A stretch of 64,000 nucleotides of DNA. Source: Aestuariibacter sp. GS-14. Its GTDB lineage: Bacteria; Pseudomonadota; Gammaproteobacteria; Enterobacterales; Alteromonadaceae. Shown in pieces: positions 57,442 through 64,000 of the stretch. The stretch is taken from positions 371,105-435,104 of the forward strand of contig NZ_VHIP01000003.1 of assembly GCF_006494365.1 (NCBI RefSeq). Reading direction: 5' to 3'. The translations under genes were made by a program, and so were the position numbers. The notes beneath the pieces were generated by a model, which had not been told where the DNA came from, made no database searches, and saw only the letters and a program-made list of their open reading frames with translations. Each line of letters starts with the position of its first letter. Position 1 is the stretch's first letter.

Positions 57442-57804
57442 CTATTTCCATTTCACCCCTAGCGTGTCTTTTTCATACACTCTGTGGGCGGCCAATTTTA
57501 CTACCAGCGCTTTCGGAATTGGCTCATGCATAGCAAAGTGAATAGTGTTCGGCGATGCTACACTAGCCCCCAGTTCTTGCTGGAAATGTGACACAACCGA
57601 TGGCGTGGGATGTAAACTAATGTGATTTTTAGCCGCTGCATACACAAACAAAATGCCATCGTGTACCAGCGCGGGTTTACCCCATTTTAATTCATCGTCT
57701 GCAGCGGGAGCAGCTTCCAATAAATAGCTTCGGAGTTCATTAAGCCTTGTTTGGGCATCAAGAGGCTTACTTGCTATGTAGTCCTGAACACTGATTGTAG
57801 CCAT
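57442..57804 (-). CDS. DUF1801 family protein (YdhG-like)
   Basis: A 120-residue cytosolic protein with the DUF1801 pattern: LKWGKPALVHDGILFVYAAA, then KNHISLHPTPSVV, and a final IHFAMHEPIPKALVVKL. Frataxin-like folds and an iron-chaperone role have been proposed for Bacillus YdhG relatives. GGAAGG precedes the ATG. A second DUF1801 gene stands at 60957-61304. Confidence 0.85.
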   Translation of the reverse strand: MATISVQDYIASKPLDAQTRLNELRSYLLEAAPAADDELKWGKPALVHDGILFVYAAAKNHISLHPTPSVVSHFQQELGASVASPNTIHFAMHEPIPKALVVKLAAHRVYEKDTLGVKWK

Positions 57805-57870
57805 GGGGTAAACCTTCCGTTAAGTTAAGCGCCCTGTCACTCTGGATTACGTTTTATGCGCAGATGGGGA

Positions 57871-58494
57871 TTAAACAACACTGCTTCGTTGTTTTACAGT
57901 AATCAGCCCGCCCGTTTCTTCAATTAACCTATCGGTTAGCATTTCAGAGGAGTACTCCTGGGCAAAACTCAGTTCGGCGTCGGTAATCCCTACAATTTGT
58001 AGCAAATCGACACGACCAGACTGAATTTCAATATTCTCAGGTAGTTGAAACGGGGGCGTAATAAGCATTGCGGTAATGGTATCCGACAACGCAAACGGTA
58101 TGCGATCGCCATAATCTAACAACGCTGGTTCGCCCATTTGGCCATTCGCCAACAACAAATTGTAGGCCATGAGAGTTTGCAGAACATGTATTGCCCACGT
58201 CGACTCATGTTCAGTTTCCAGCACAAACTCTACACCAAAGCCTGAATATTCCTGAGGCTCCTCAGCTTCCCAAGGATTAGACATCCCAGACGTCACATAC
58301 ACCCAGGTATTTCGCGCATCGTTAGGCGGTGACTGAAAAACACCGTGGGTAAGCCAACGCGGATCAACTGATTGCGCGTCCAACTGTTCAAAAATGGCGT
58401 TGCTTAGCGCATAAATTCCAGGCCCGGTATCGCCAAATACATGTGGATATACCTTTTCTTCCCGCTCTTCCCAAGCGTCTTCAAGCAAGCTCAT
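57871..58494 (-). CDS. Suppressor-of-fused (SUFU) domain protein
   Basis: A 207-residue cytosolic protein with the bacterial SUFU-domain pattern: THGVFQSPPNDARNTWVYVTSGMSNPW (split here by family-conserved turns) followed by GFGVEFVLETEHESTWAIHVL. In animals SUFU regulates Hedgehog signalling; in bacteria the domain often occurs in polymorphic-toxin immunity proteins. No toxin is adjacent, so the role is open. AGGAG precedes the ATG. Confidence 0.82.
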   Translation of the reverse strand: MSLLEDAWEEREEKVYPHVFGDTGPGIYALSNAIFEQLDAQSVDPRWLTHGVFQSPPNDARNTWVYVTSGMSNPWEAEEPQEYSGFGVEFVLETEHESTWAIHVLQTLMAYNLLLANGQMGEPALLDYGDRIPFALSDTITAMLITPPFQLPENIEIQSGRVDLLQIVGITDAELSFAQEYSSEMLTDRLIEETGGLITVKQRSSVV

Positions 58495-58603
58495 TCATTT
58501 CTCCTAATTCAGTTTGCACGTGGCATTGCCAAAATATCCTGCGATACATTGGTCGATTGATCAATGCTTTTCCATACTATTCTGATGATTTAGTTGAATC
58601 GCT

Positions 58604-58636
58604 AAAACAATAAAGCCCTGCTCTCCCGACCAGGGC
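58604..58636 (-). terminator. Terminator after the family 2 glycosidase
   Basis: On the minus strand GCCCTG and CAGGGC form a 6-bp stem around a 10-base loop, followed by TTTATTGTTTT. It lies about 80 bases beyond the glycosidase stop. Confidence 0.6.
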
Positions 58637-58680
58637 CACATGTGCATGTACAGGCATGTATAACGGGAATTCGTGTGTAC

Positions 58681-58722
58681 CCCCTACTTTCTACTTCCGT
58701 CTTCCTACTCCCTACTCCCTAC
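58681..58722. repeat. Short pyrimidine tandem repeat (CCCTACT-like)
   Basis: Several near copies of the heptamer CCCTACT or CTACTTC stand in a row just after the glycosidase stop codon, with strict strand asymmetry (pyrimidines on the plus strand). No gene. Such repeats change length readily. Confidence 0.6.
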
Positions 58723-60542
58723 TTCGTTTTGTAATAATCCCTTAGCACATACCAGGCTTTCTTTTTGATACCTTTCTCAGATACCAGACCTTTTCTGTTC
58801 CAAAAATCCTGAATATTGTTTAACGGTCTGCGTGGTGAACGGAAATCTTTCAGGATCCACGGGCTTAAGCCTCTTAACGCCGAAATGTTATCTACCATTG
58901 CCAAATTGTGTATGTAAACGGACTCCTGGAATTCTTCGGTCCAGCGTTCATTACTGTCGCCATGCAGGCCTTGTAATGCGCCGGCACCCAATTCACTCAT
59001 AATAATGGGCTTTTGGTATTTGGACTCCCAGCGTAAATCTGAACACTTAGATGCTTCAGACACATACCAGCCGCAGTAGCTGTTAATACCAATGACATCC
59101 ACCGCATTTGCCAATGGATCGTCAATCAATATGCCATTTTTAGTAGTACTATGCGTGTCCATAGCCGCCGTGATCAGACGGGTATTGTCGAGTTCGCGCG
59201 CGTGGTTGATTAGATTGGTAATAAAAGTTAGGCGGGCATCTGATGACGGGGTTTCATTTGCCATCGACCACATCACTATGGATGCGCGGTTTATGTCGCG
59301 ATGAATCATTTCAGCTAATTGCTGTTCAGCTTTTTTGTATACCGCATTGTTGTTAAATAACACGGTCCAGTAAACCGGGATCTCAGACCACACTAAAAGC
59401 CCCATTTCATCAGCCATTCTTAACATGTGCTCGTTGTGCGGATAATGCGCCAGACGCACAAAATTACAGCCCAGTTCTTTGGCCCATTGCAACAGCGTAC
59501 GCGCATCCTCTTCACTCCAGGCCCGACCCGAGGTAAGGGGTGATTCTTCGTGAATACTAATGCCCTTTAAGAAAATTGACTTTCCATTTAGCTCAATGTT
59601 CTCACCATTCGTTTTTATACTGCGAAATCCAATGCGATCACGAATAATTTCGCCGTTATAGCTAAATTCGACATCGTAAAGTACAGGTGATTCGGGCGAC
59701 CATAGCCTGGGCCTGGCGTTAATCGCAAATGTTGCATTGCCCTGGTTGTTAAGCTTAATGGTTTCTTTTACACCTAACTCAGCAATAGTTACCGTTACTT
59801 CGCTGGATTGCGTGAGCGCGCCAGCCACAACAACCTTGCCTTCGATGGTTTGATTATTGTTGGGCGATAACTGAATTTGATAATCGGCCAGATAAGCCTG
59901 GGGCACAGACACAATGCTCACTGAACGGGTGATCCCGCCATAATTCCACCAGTCAGTATTCACGGTGGGAACCTGATCTCGCTCGCGGCGGTTATCCACT
60001 TTTACCGTAACAAAGTTGTCACCACTTTTCAGAAAAGCAGTAACATCAAAATTAAAGCTGGTAAAGCCACCTTCGTGCTCCCCCACCTTTTCGCCATTAA
60101 CGTACACAATGGCCTTGTAATTTACCGCACCGAAATACAAGAAATAACGCTGATCACTGCGTTTACTGAACGTGAAATCCTTGTTGTACCACACGGTGCC
60201 TTCATAGAGATACAAATGGTCTTTTTGGGTATTCCAATCGCCGGGCACAGAAATTTTATCTGCTGTTTCGAAGTTATACTCAAGTAATTCCGAAGGCGAC
60301 GACATTTTAGCGTTTTTAAAATAGCCGTTGGCATGTGGTTCGTAACGATGGTTGTAATAACCATTTTCATAAGGATCAATAATATAGGTCCATTGACCGT
60401 TTAAGCTGGTAGCGTTGCGGCCTGACGCATTTTGCAGCAAAGGCGTAACGCTATCGCTCTGAGTAATTTCCGCTGTTTCGGCACTTATTGCATTGGCTAT
60501 TAAACAAAAAAATGCCAGACATCCCACTATTACACATTTCAT
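58719..60542 (-). CDS. Secreted glycoside hydrolase family 2 protein (beta-glucuronidase-like)
   Basis: A 607-residue protein with a signal peptide (about 1-21), a jelly-roll sugar-binding domain (about 40-220), an Ig-like domain (about 225-315) and a TIM barrel. The acid/base Glu is in WSMANETPSS near residue 429 and the nucleophile Glu in IMSELGAGAL near 516. The arrangement is that of beta-glucuronidases, but galactosidase or galacturonidase activity is possible. AGGAAC precedes the ATG. No sugar transporter or regulator is adjacent, so it is a lone enzyme that probably acts on algal polysaccharide fragments. Confidence 0.9.
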   Translation of the reverse strand: MKCVIVGCLAFFCLIANAISAETAEITQSDSVTPLLQNASGRNATSLNGQWTYIIDPYENGYYNHRYEPHANGYFKNAKMSSPSELLEYNFETADKISVPGDWNTQKDHLYLYEGTVWYNKDFTFSKRSDQRYFLYFGAVNYKAIVYVNGEKVGEHEGGFTSFNFDVTAFLKSGDNFVTVKVDNRRERDQVPTVNTDWWNYGGITRSVSIVSVPQAYLADYQIQLSPNNNQTIEGKVVVAGALTQSSEVTVTIAELGVKETIKLNNQGNATFAINARPRLWSPESPVLYDVEFSYNGEIIRDRIGFRSIKTNGENIELNGKSIFLKGISIHEESPLTSGRAWSEEDARTLLQWAKELGCNFVRLAHYPHNEHMLRMADEMGLLVWSEIPVYWTVLFNNNAVYKKAEQQLAEMIHRDINRASIVMWSMANETPSSDARLTFITNLINHARELDNTRLITAAMDTHSTTKNGILIDDPLANAVDVIGINSYCGWYVSEASKCSDLRWESKYQKPIIMSELGAGALQGLHGDSNERWTEEFQESVYIHNLAMVDNISALRGLSPWILKDFRSPRRPLNNIQDFWNRKGLVSEKGIKKKAWYVLRDYYKTK

Positions 60543-60956
60543 GTCATGTTGTTCCTATCTACCTTGCTTCGCATAATTGCTTTGCTACTAAACATTGTTA
60601 GCCAGCCTGTTTGCCAGTCTACAACGTCACCAAATTGGCTTGACCACCAGATACTATCACGACATTATTTAACAAATCATTAATTATTTTAAAACACGAG
60701 AATGTCATATCACCATTTTTGAACAGGCAAGCAAATATCGATAATTAACAGATATTAAGCTGATTTTTTTGTATTTATGGGATTTTAAACTAACCAGCAA
60801 AGTATTTTTCATCACCAGACCATATACACAACCAACAAAAGTGGCATTACCAATTAATCAAGCCGACGGGTACTTTATAGAAGAGAGGAAGCGTGAAAGA
60901 TTCGCCAGGGTATACGCTGTTTTTTAACGCAGGCTTGGTATGGAAAGGCAAGGCAT
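60543..60956. other. 414-base AT-rich region upstream of the glycosidase
   Basis: The minus-strand promoter of the glycosidase must lie here. I see no gene, hairpin with T run, or repeat. A 31-codon plus-strand frame at 60893-60988 with a good GAGAGGA runs into the DUF1801 gene and is not called. Confidence 0.5.
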
Positions 60957-61304
60957 TTAAATATCGTATTGTTGATACAGGGCAATAGATACCTGGCAGA
61001 TGAGATCAATCGGGAGCGGCACGTTTAAAGAAAATGATAAATTGCCCTTTGGACCCATATAAGGAGTGAGTTTATATATAAACTCGGCGTTGCCTGAAAC
61101 AGGCGGATATACTCCAATGTGGTGCTTGAATGCGGCAAAATAAAAGAACGCCCGCTTTTTATTTCTAAATGCAGGCATGTTGTAACTAATACAACGGGTG
61201 GCCTCCGGCAACAACAACTCAACACGTTGTTGAATAGATTCCAGTAGTGGCCTTACAGCTGGCAACACGGTTAAAAAGTAATCTTCATGTGACGCAAACC
61301 GCAT
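60957..61304 (-). CDS. DUF1801 family protein
   Basis: A 115-residue protein with the DUF1801 pattern: RCISYNMPAFRNKKRAFFYFAAFKHHIGVYP-type core (Tyr/Met-Pro turn, hydrophobic strand, His-Ile-Gly) and GNLSFSLNVPLPIDLICQV at the end. AGGAGC precedes the ATG. It differs clearly from the DUF1801 protein at 57442, so this is not a recent duplication. It lies just outside the leftmost attC-like site. Confidence 0.83.
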   Translation of the reverse strand: MRFASHEDYFLTVLPAVRPLLESIQQRVELLLPEATRCISYNMPAFRNKKRAFFYFAAFKHHIGVYPPVSGNAEFIYKLTPYMGPKGNLSFSLNVPLPIDLICQVSIALYQQYDI

Positions 61305-61350
61305 ATCAGAGCTCCTTGATGTTACAGGTTAAGATCACACCATTTCAGCT

Positions 61351-61495
61351 ATTTAACAACTTTTGACAGCCAATGATCACCGCTAAATATCGGCGTAGCC
61401 GTAAATGAGTGTTTTCGTTTTTGTTTTCATAAAAGATCCTTTGTTTGATTGTGCAGGATGTAGCCTCTTGTGTCCTTTTGAGTAACTTGTTAGCT
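61351..61495 (-). repeat. Degenerate attC-like site at the array's left end
   Basis: Read on the minus strand it starts AGCTAAC (61489-61495), a near match to the R'' core, directly after the toxin stop, and ends at GTTAAAT (61351-61357), a perfect R' core. TAACAA/TTGTTA pair at the ends but the inner arms pair poorly. It could be an old, decayed site. Confidence 0.35.
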
Positions 61496-61499
61496 ATTA

Positions 61500-61796
61500 T
61501 TAAAATAGTAAGAATCGCCTCAGTTCTTGTTCTTGACGCATAACATGCAATATATAAATCTTGTTCTCATCAATTTTATAAAATACCCGACATGGCTTTA
61601 CTACCAGCTCCCTGTAATTAAGCGTGGGTATTTCCACAGGAATTTTTCCCGATTCGGGGTGTTGTTCTAGTCTTTCAATTTTGCTAAATACAGTTTGAAC
61701 AAGCTTTTTCGCAGCAACCAAATTAGTCACTGCTATGTATTCAGCAATGTCATTAAGCTCATTAAGAGCGGGCTGTGTCCAAATTACTTCAGCCAC
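61500..61796 (-). CDS. RelE/ParE family toxin
   Basis: A 98-residue toxin with the ParE/RelE pattern: WTQPALNELNDIAEYIAVTN, a central helix, then YRELVVKPCRVFYKID and IYILHVMRQEQELRR. The ParE-like start favours gyrase as a target over ribosomes, but this is not provable here. The GTG start overlaps the antitoxin end by 13 bases, so it is translated after the antitoxin. It is the last gene of the cassette array. Confidence 0.88.
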   Translation of the reverse strand: MAEVIWTQPALNELNDIAEYIAVTNLVAAKKLVQTVFSKIERLEQHPESGKIPVEIPTLNYRELVVKPCRVFYKIDENKIYILHVMRQEQELRRFLLF

Positions 61797-62041
61797 TTAT
61801 TCATTTGCTCTTTGGCCTGCGAATTTGAAATAACTTGCTCATTTCTTAAAGCCTGTTCTCCCCGAGCTATCCCTTCTAAAATAGACATGCGCTTTTGCAT
61901 CATTTCAAAATCATCAACATCTACCAAATATGCGGATGGCTGGCCATGCTCAGTAATTAAAACCGGTTCTTTAGAGGAATGGAGATCTGCCAATATTTTA
62001 GTAGCCTGCCTCTTTAAGGTAGTAACTAATTCAACTTTCAT
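61784..62041 (-). CDS. Phd/YefM family antitoxin
   Basis: An 85-residue antitoxin: an N-terminal Phd/YefM DNA-binding part (LHSSKEPVLITEHGQPSAYLVDVDDFE) and a C-terminal helix that should wrap the toxin (SNSQAKEQMNKWLK). Its own promoter lies upstream inside the cassette (listed). It precedes the toxin in the usual order. Confidence 0.88.
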   Translation of the reverse strand: MKVELVTTLKRQATKILADLHSSKEPVLITEHGQPSAYLVDVDDFEMMQKRMSILEGIARGEQALRNEQVISNSQAKEQMNKWLK

Positions 62042-62262
62042 ATTCGAACTCTAAACTGGGATCAGTGCCACTATAGTATCACTCGCAGCCTGGCTTTCAA
62101 CTGTATAGCTTACATTTCAATAATGGGTGTCGTCACAAGTTGCACAATGGCGAAGTCGCCAAACGTGTATGCGTAACAGCGAGCGCAGTGATTGCGTCGA
62201 TTGGCTTGTAAGTTGCCACGCTGATACATCCTGGAGCAACAGCTGAGCTTTGCGCACAATAC
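62042..62262. other. Spacer between Phd antitoxin and DUF6429 genes, possible decayed attC
   Basis: On the minus strand the region after the DUF6429 stop has GCCAATCGACGC and GCATACACGTTTGGC forming an imperfect stem around ACTGCGCTCGCTGT, as attC end structures do, but no convincing R' or R'' core. The 62042-62100 part carries the promoter of the toxin-antitoxin pair. Confidence 0.4.
62073..62100 (-). promoter_or_regulatory. Promoter of the Phd/ParE pair
   Basis: On the minus strand TTGAAA (62095-62100) and TACTAT (62073-62078) with a 16-base spacer, about 32 bases upstream of the antitoxin ATG. It lies within the cassette, so the pair does not depend on the integron promoter. Confidence 0.6.
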
Positions 62263-62514
62263 TCAATTACTTTTGACGAATAACTTTTTGAAGAGCTCTT
62301 CTGATTTGGCGAGACCTTCTTCATTTAAAACAACAGACTTTGATTTGCCAAAAGGGTCGTGAATATAACCTTTTTCATAAAGCCGGTCGGTGATACTCCA
62401 ATCTATTTGCTTCCAAGCCCTACCAAACTTGTCATGTAGAGTAAGGTAAAACAGAGCAAGTGCCGCTTCATCGATTTTATCTTCATCTATTTCCACTACT
62501 GTCTCCATTATCAT
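62263..62514 (-). CDS. DUF6429 family cassette protein
   Basis: An 83-residue protein with the pattern EIDEDKIDEAALALFYLTLH, then RAWKQIDWSITDRLYEKGYI and a C-terminal helix, as in DUF6429 proteins often carried in gene cassettes. Function unknown. The frame is open six codons further, but that part lies within the attC core, so the ATG at 62514 (or the one at 62508) is used. No clear ribosome-binding site. Confidence 0.75.
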   Translation of the reverse strand: MIMETVVEIDEDKIDEAALALFYLTLHDKFGRAWKQIDWSITDRLYEKGYIHDPFGKSKSVVLNEEGLAKSEELFKKLFVKSN

Positions 62515-62519
62515 ATGGC

Positions 62520-62631
62520 TAATAACTCCCACTCAGGGGGCAGTAATACGTGGGCTAAAATACCGGCAAAGCGAGAGGAGCCTACGTATATTTGTCGCCC
62601 CGCGAGCGCAGCGAGTGTTAATGCGTTGGTT
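62520..62631 (-). repeat. attC-like recombination site
   Basis: The ends hold TAATAAC (R', read GTTATTA on the minus strand) and GTTGGTT (R''). Inside, TACGTGGGCT and AGCCTACGTA pair, with CAGGGGGCAG opposite GTCGCCCCG. The minus-strand 3' end (GCCCCCTGAGTGGGAGTTAT) matches the layout of Vibrio VCR ends. It sits directly upstream of the DUF6429 start. Confidence 0.6.
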
Positions 62632-62704
62632 ATATTCTAACCATGCTTTGCAATGCGCATTTGCATGCGTATGCTTGGTAGTGAGATTAGTTGGAGTTAT
62701 AAAA

Positions 62705-62814
62705 ATGCAAGATTTATATGACATCCATGCCCCCAAGAAAGCGACAAATTTAAGCATAAACAGCGATTTGTTGCTGAAAACGGTTGTATCGGTGATGAGT
62801 ACCGGAACTTCTAA
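62705..62814 (+). pseudogene. ccdA: ccdA antitoxin remnant with internal deletion
   Basis: The frame starts at ATG 62705 with GGAG upstream and reads APKKATNLSINSDLL, the DNA-binding start of chromosomal CcdA. After about 26 residues it departs into an unrelated 14-residue tail ending at 62827. In another frame, GDEYRNF followed by TAA at 62812-62814 is the expected CcdA C-terminus. So roughly 40 codons, the part that binds the toxin, have been lost with a frameshift. Confidence 0.72.
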
Positions 62815-63131
62815 GGGCGCAGTTTGATGTTTACAGAAACCCGAGCAAGAAAACGAATAAAGCTTACCCCTTTCTTGTTGATGTTCAAAACTCTGTAATT
62901 GACCAGTTGGCAACTAGGCTGGTTGTACCGTTAACAGATAGCAATACTAGAAACAGTCTTTACATGAAAAAATTGAAGCCGGAGATAGAATTCGAAGGCG
63001 TAACATATTTATTTCTAACCCAACAACTTAGTTCTATACCCGAATACGTACTCAATGATCGCATTGGTTCATTGGAGCACTCCAGAGAACTGCTGATAGA
63101 TGCAATAGACTTCGCTATTACTGGAATATAA
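62814..63131 (+). pseudogene. ccdB: ccdB toxin gene with lost start codon
   Basis: From 62814 the frame encodes a full-length CcdB (about 105 residues): AQFDVYRNPSKKTNKAYPF, LVDVQNSVIDQL, TRLVVPL and the end AIDFAITGI. The first codon is AGG where ATG is expected; the preceding ccdA stop reads TAAGG in place of TAATGG, so one T-to-G change removed the start. The first in-frame ATG is about 50 codons in, and a TTG at 62907 would lose the dimer-forming N-terminus. CcdB poisons DNA gyrase, so loss of both partners is coherent. Confidence 0.75.
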
Positions 63132-63216
63132 CACCCCGTTTAAGGGGCAAAAACATGTAGGCTATAATGCGCAGCAGAGCCCGCGTGTTTGTGTCCCCAA
63201 CATTTGTTTGTTAGGC
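63126..63216 (-). repeat. attC site shared by two convergent cassette genes
   Basis: The ends are ATATAAC and GTTAGGC, with AAGGGGCAAAAACA opposite TGTTTGTGTCCCC and a central AGGCT/AGCCC pairing. Read on the minus strand it begins GCCTAACAAAC and ends GCCCCTTAAACGGGGTGTTA, very like the VCR layout, so the array probably runs in the minus direction. The higA stop lies in one core and the ccdB stop in the other. Confidence 0.75.
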
Positions 63217-63504
63217 GGCATGCAGATCTATTGGCTGCACGTTATCCAAGTTGATGTTCTGCTTTGCCTGCCAAAGCTCGTAATTGTCCTGCATGCTAAG
63301 CCAACTTTCAGGGCTGCGGCCTAATACCTTTGATAGCCTTAATGCCATTTCTGGTGATACCGCACTTTTTCCCTTAACGACACGATTTAGTGTTGAAGCG
63401 GCAACACCAAGATGGGTAGCCAGTGTCCTGCAACTGATTCCGTGAGGCTCCATGTAAATGGATTCAATAAATTCACCAGGATGTGGTGGGTTATGCATAT
63501 TCAT
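63211..63504 (-). CDS. higA: HigA-type antitoxin (XRE family)
   Basis: A 97-residue antitoxin starting with the HigA hallmark NPPHPGEFIESIYMEPHG, then a helix-turn-helix (TLATHLGVAASTLNRVVKGK) and LGRSPESWLSMQDNYELW. It binds the toxin and represses the operon. Its ATG overlaps the stop of the toxin gene by one base (TAATG). Its own stop lies inside the attC core that follows. Confidence 0.93.
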   Translation of the reverse strand: MNMHNPPHPGEFIESIYMEPHGISCRTLATHLGVAASTLNRVVKGKSAVSPEMALRLSKVLGRSPESWLSMQDNYELWQAKQNINLDNVQPIDLHAA

Positions 63505-63782
63505 TAGTGATAATCCTCGTAATTTAAGATGTAAGCATTACCATCCGTGAACTCGAAAGTTACTCTCCAATTGCCGTTGACTGATATCGACCAAATATTA
63601 GATCTTTCTCCTTTGAGTTGGTGAAGAGAGAAACCAGGCAAATTAATGTCATCGATATCTTGTGCAGTATGGATAGCAGCTAACTGCATGCGAAGTTTTT
63701 TCGCGTGCTTAGTCTGTATGCCTGAAGTTTTCCCTTTTTCGAAAAACAGCTTCAGGCCCATATGTTTAAATGACTTAATCAT
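63504..63782 (-). CDS. higB: HigB-type toxin (RelE family)
   Basis: A 92-residue HigB/GraT-type mRNA interferase: SFKHMGLKLFFEKGKTSGI, the helix HAKKLRMQLAAIHTAQDI, LPGFSLHQLKGERSNIWSI and NGNWRVTFEFTDGNAYILNYEDYH. The toxin-first order is the HigBA arrangement. The ATG at 63782 is taken; a longer frame to 63911 lies in the attC site. There is no ribosome-binding site before the ATG and the promoter predicts a start at or near it, so the message may be leaderless. Confidence 0.92.
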   Translation of the reverse strand: MIKSFKHMGLKLFFEKGKTSGIQTKHAKKLRMQLAAIHTAQDIDDINLPGFSLHQLKGERSNIWSISVNGNWRVTFEFTDGNAYILNYEDYH

Positions 63783-63788
63783 GGAAGG

Positions 63789-63817
63789 AGTGTAGCGTAT
63801 TGCGCAACGCGGTGCAA
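63789..63817 (-). promoter_or_regulatory. higBA promoter with palindromic operator
   Basis: On the minus strand TTGCAC (63812-63817) and TACACT (63789-63794), spacer 17. The spacer contains the palindrome GCGTTGCGCAATACGC (63795-63810), a likely HigA operator covering the promoter. Six bases separate the -10 from the toxin ATG. Confidence 0.65.
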
Positions 63818-63823
63818 CTTGAC

Positions 63824-63930
63824 GCCTAACTTCCAAATATGGGGCGCGAATGCGCAGGGCATAATAGCGAAGCGCCCTGCGCGTTTGCGTCCCAGAGTGC
63901 GCGCGGCGCACACGACATGATTTGTTTGAT
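63824..63930 (-). repeat. attC-like site upstream of higBA
   Basis: GTTAGGC (read on the minus strand, 63824-63830) is a perfect R' core; the other end is ATCAAAC, one base off R''. Between them GGGGCGCGAATGCGCAGGGC (63841-63860) and GCCCTGCGCGTTTGCGTCCC (63873-63892) form a long hairpin with a 9-bp perfect inner stem. The array therefore continues toward the right edge of the window. Confidence 0.65.
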
Positions 63931-64000
63931 ACTCATTGAGCCTCCTCCCTATCAGCATAAACAGAGTTTATCCTAATAGGCGACCAAACCGAGGGAGAAA

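Noticed and set aside
60893-60988. Plus-strand 31-codon frame with GTG start and a good GAGAGGA site
   Set aside because: It overlaps the end of the convergent DUF1801 gene, has no signal peptide or recognisable motif, and is too short to support.
62907-63131. Shortened ccdB reading from a TTG at 62907
   Set aside because: It would lack the first 31 residues, including strands of the dimer core, and no ribosome-binding site precedes it.
63931-64000. Possible attI or integrase start at the right edge
   Set aside because: The 70 bases show no core site, promoter or coding frame that I can support.

Overview
The window looks like chromosomal DNA of a marine gammaproteobacterium of the Alteromonadales, most likely Alteromonadaceae. 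The evidence is the gene set and gene order: a 180-kDa-type NAD-glutamate dehydrogenase, the fRMsr-ProQ-Prc block, a BkdA1-BkdA2-BkdB operon, a class I fumarase, a GlyGly-CTERM subtilisin and integron cassettes. No rRNA or tRNA gene was recognised. The genus is not resolved from sequence alone.

Positions 1-33.5 kb are almost entirely on the minus strand and mostly housekeeping. They hold the start of pyrD, the giant glutamate dehydrogenase, and an envelope module (RND/MMPL exporter, YCF48-like beta-propeller, DUF1329, DUF1302 porin-like protein). Next come pepN with a coupled DUF2835 gene, an NhaC antiporter with an NSS symporter, and a run from SIMPL through fRMsr, an acidic orphan and ProQ to the Prc protease. 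These are followed by a fused SpmA/SpmB-like membrane protein, an alanine-glyoxylate-type aminotransferase, TesB, RlmJ with a coupled protein-kinase-like protein, and the branched-chain 2-oxoacid dehydrogenase operon (no E3 gene here). A plus-strand small-RNA candidate with promoter and terminator lies in the 600-bp gap before tesB.

Positions 33.8-49.3 kb are mixed in strand. They hold a 1598-residue secreted S8 peptidase with a GlyGly-CTERM sorting tail, a SRAP/YedK protein overlapping a UbiA-type prenyltransferase gene, an active-looking diguanylate cyclase, RmuC, class I fumarase, pabB-nudL, sdaA and a periplasmic alpha-carbonic anhydrase.

Positions 49.4-61.3 kb are an accessory stretch of small, mostly minus-strand genes: MAPEG, DM13, GST, ABM monooxygenase, RidA, a beta-lactamase-fold hydrolase, two DUF1801 proteins, a SUFU-domain protein and a family 2 glycosidase. 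A 291-bp MITE-like element with 26-bp perfect terminal inverted repeats has split a 2OG-Fe(II) oxygenase gene.

Positions 61.35-63.93 kb form a gene-cassette array with attC-like sites and no integrase in view. The cassettes hold a Phd/ParE pair, a DUF6429 gene, a broken ccdAB pair and a HigBA pair. In ccdAB the antitoxin has an internal deletion and frameshift, and the toxin start codon reads AGG where ATG is expected. The last 70 bases show no recognisable feature.
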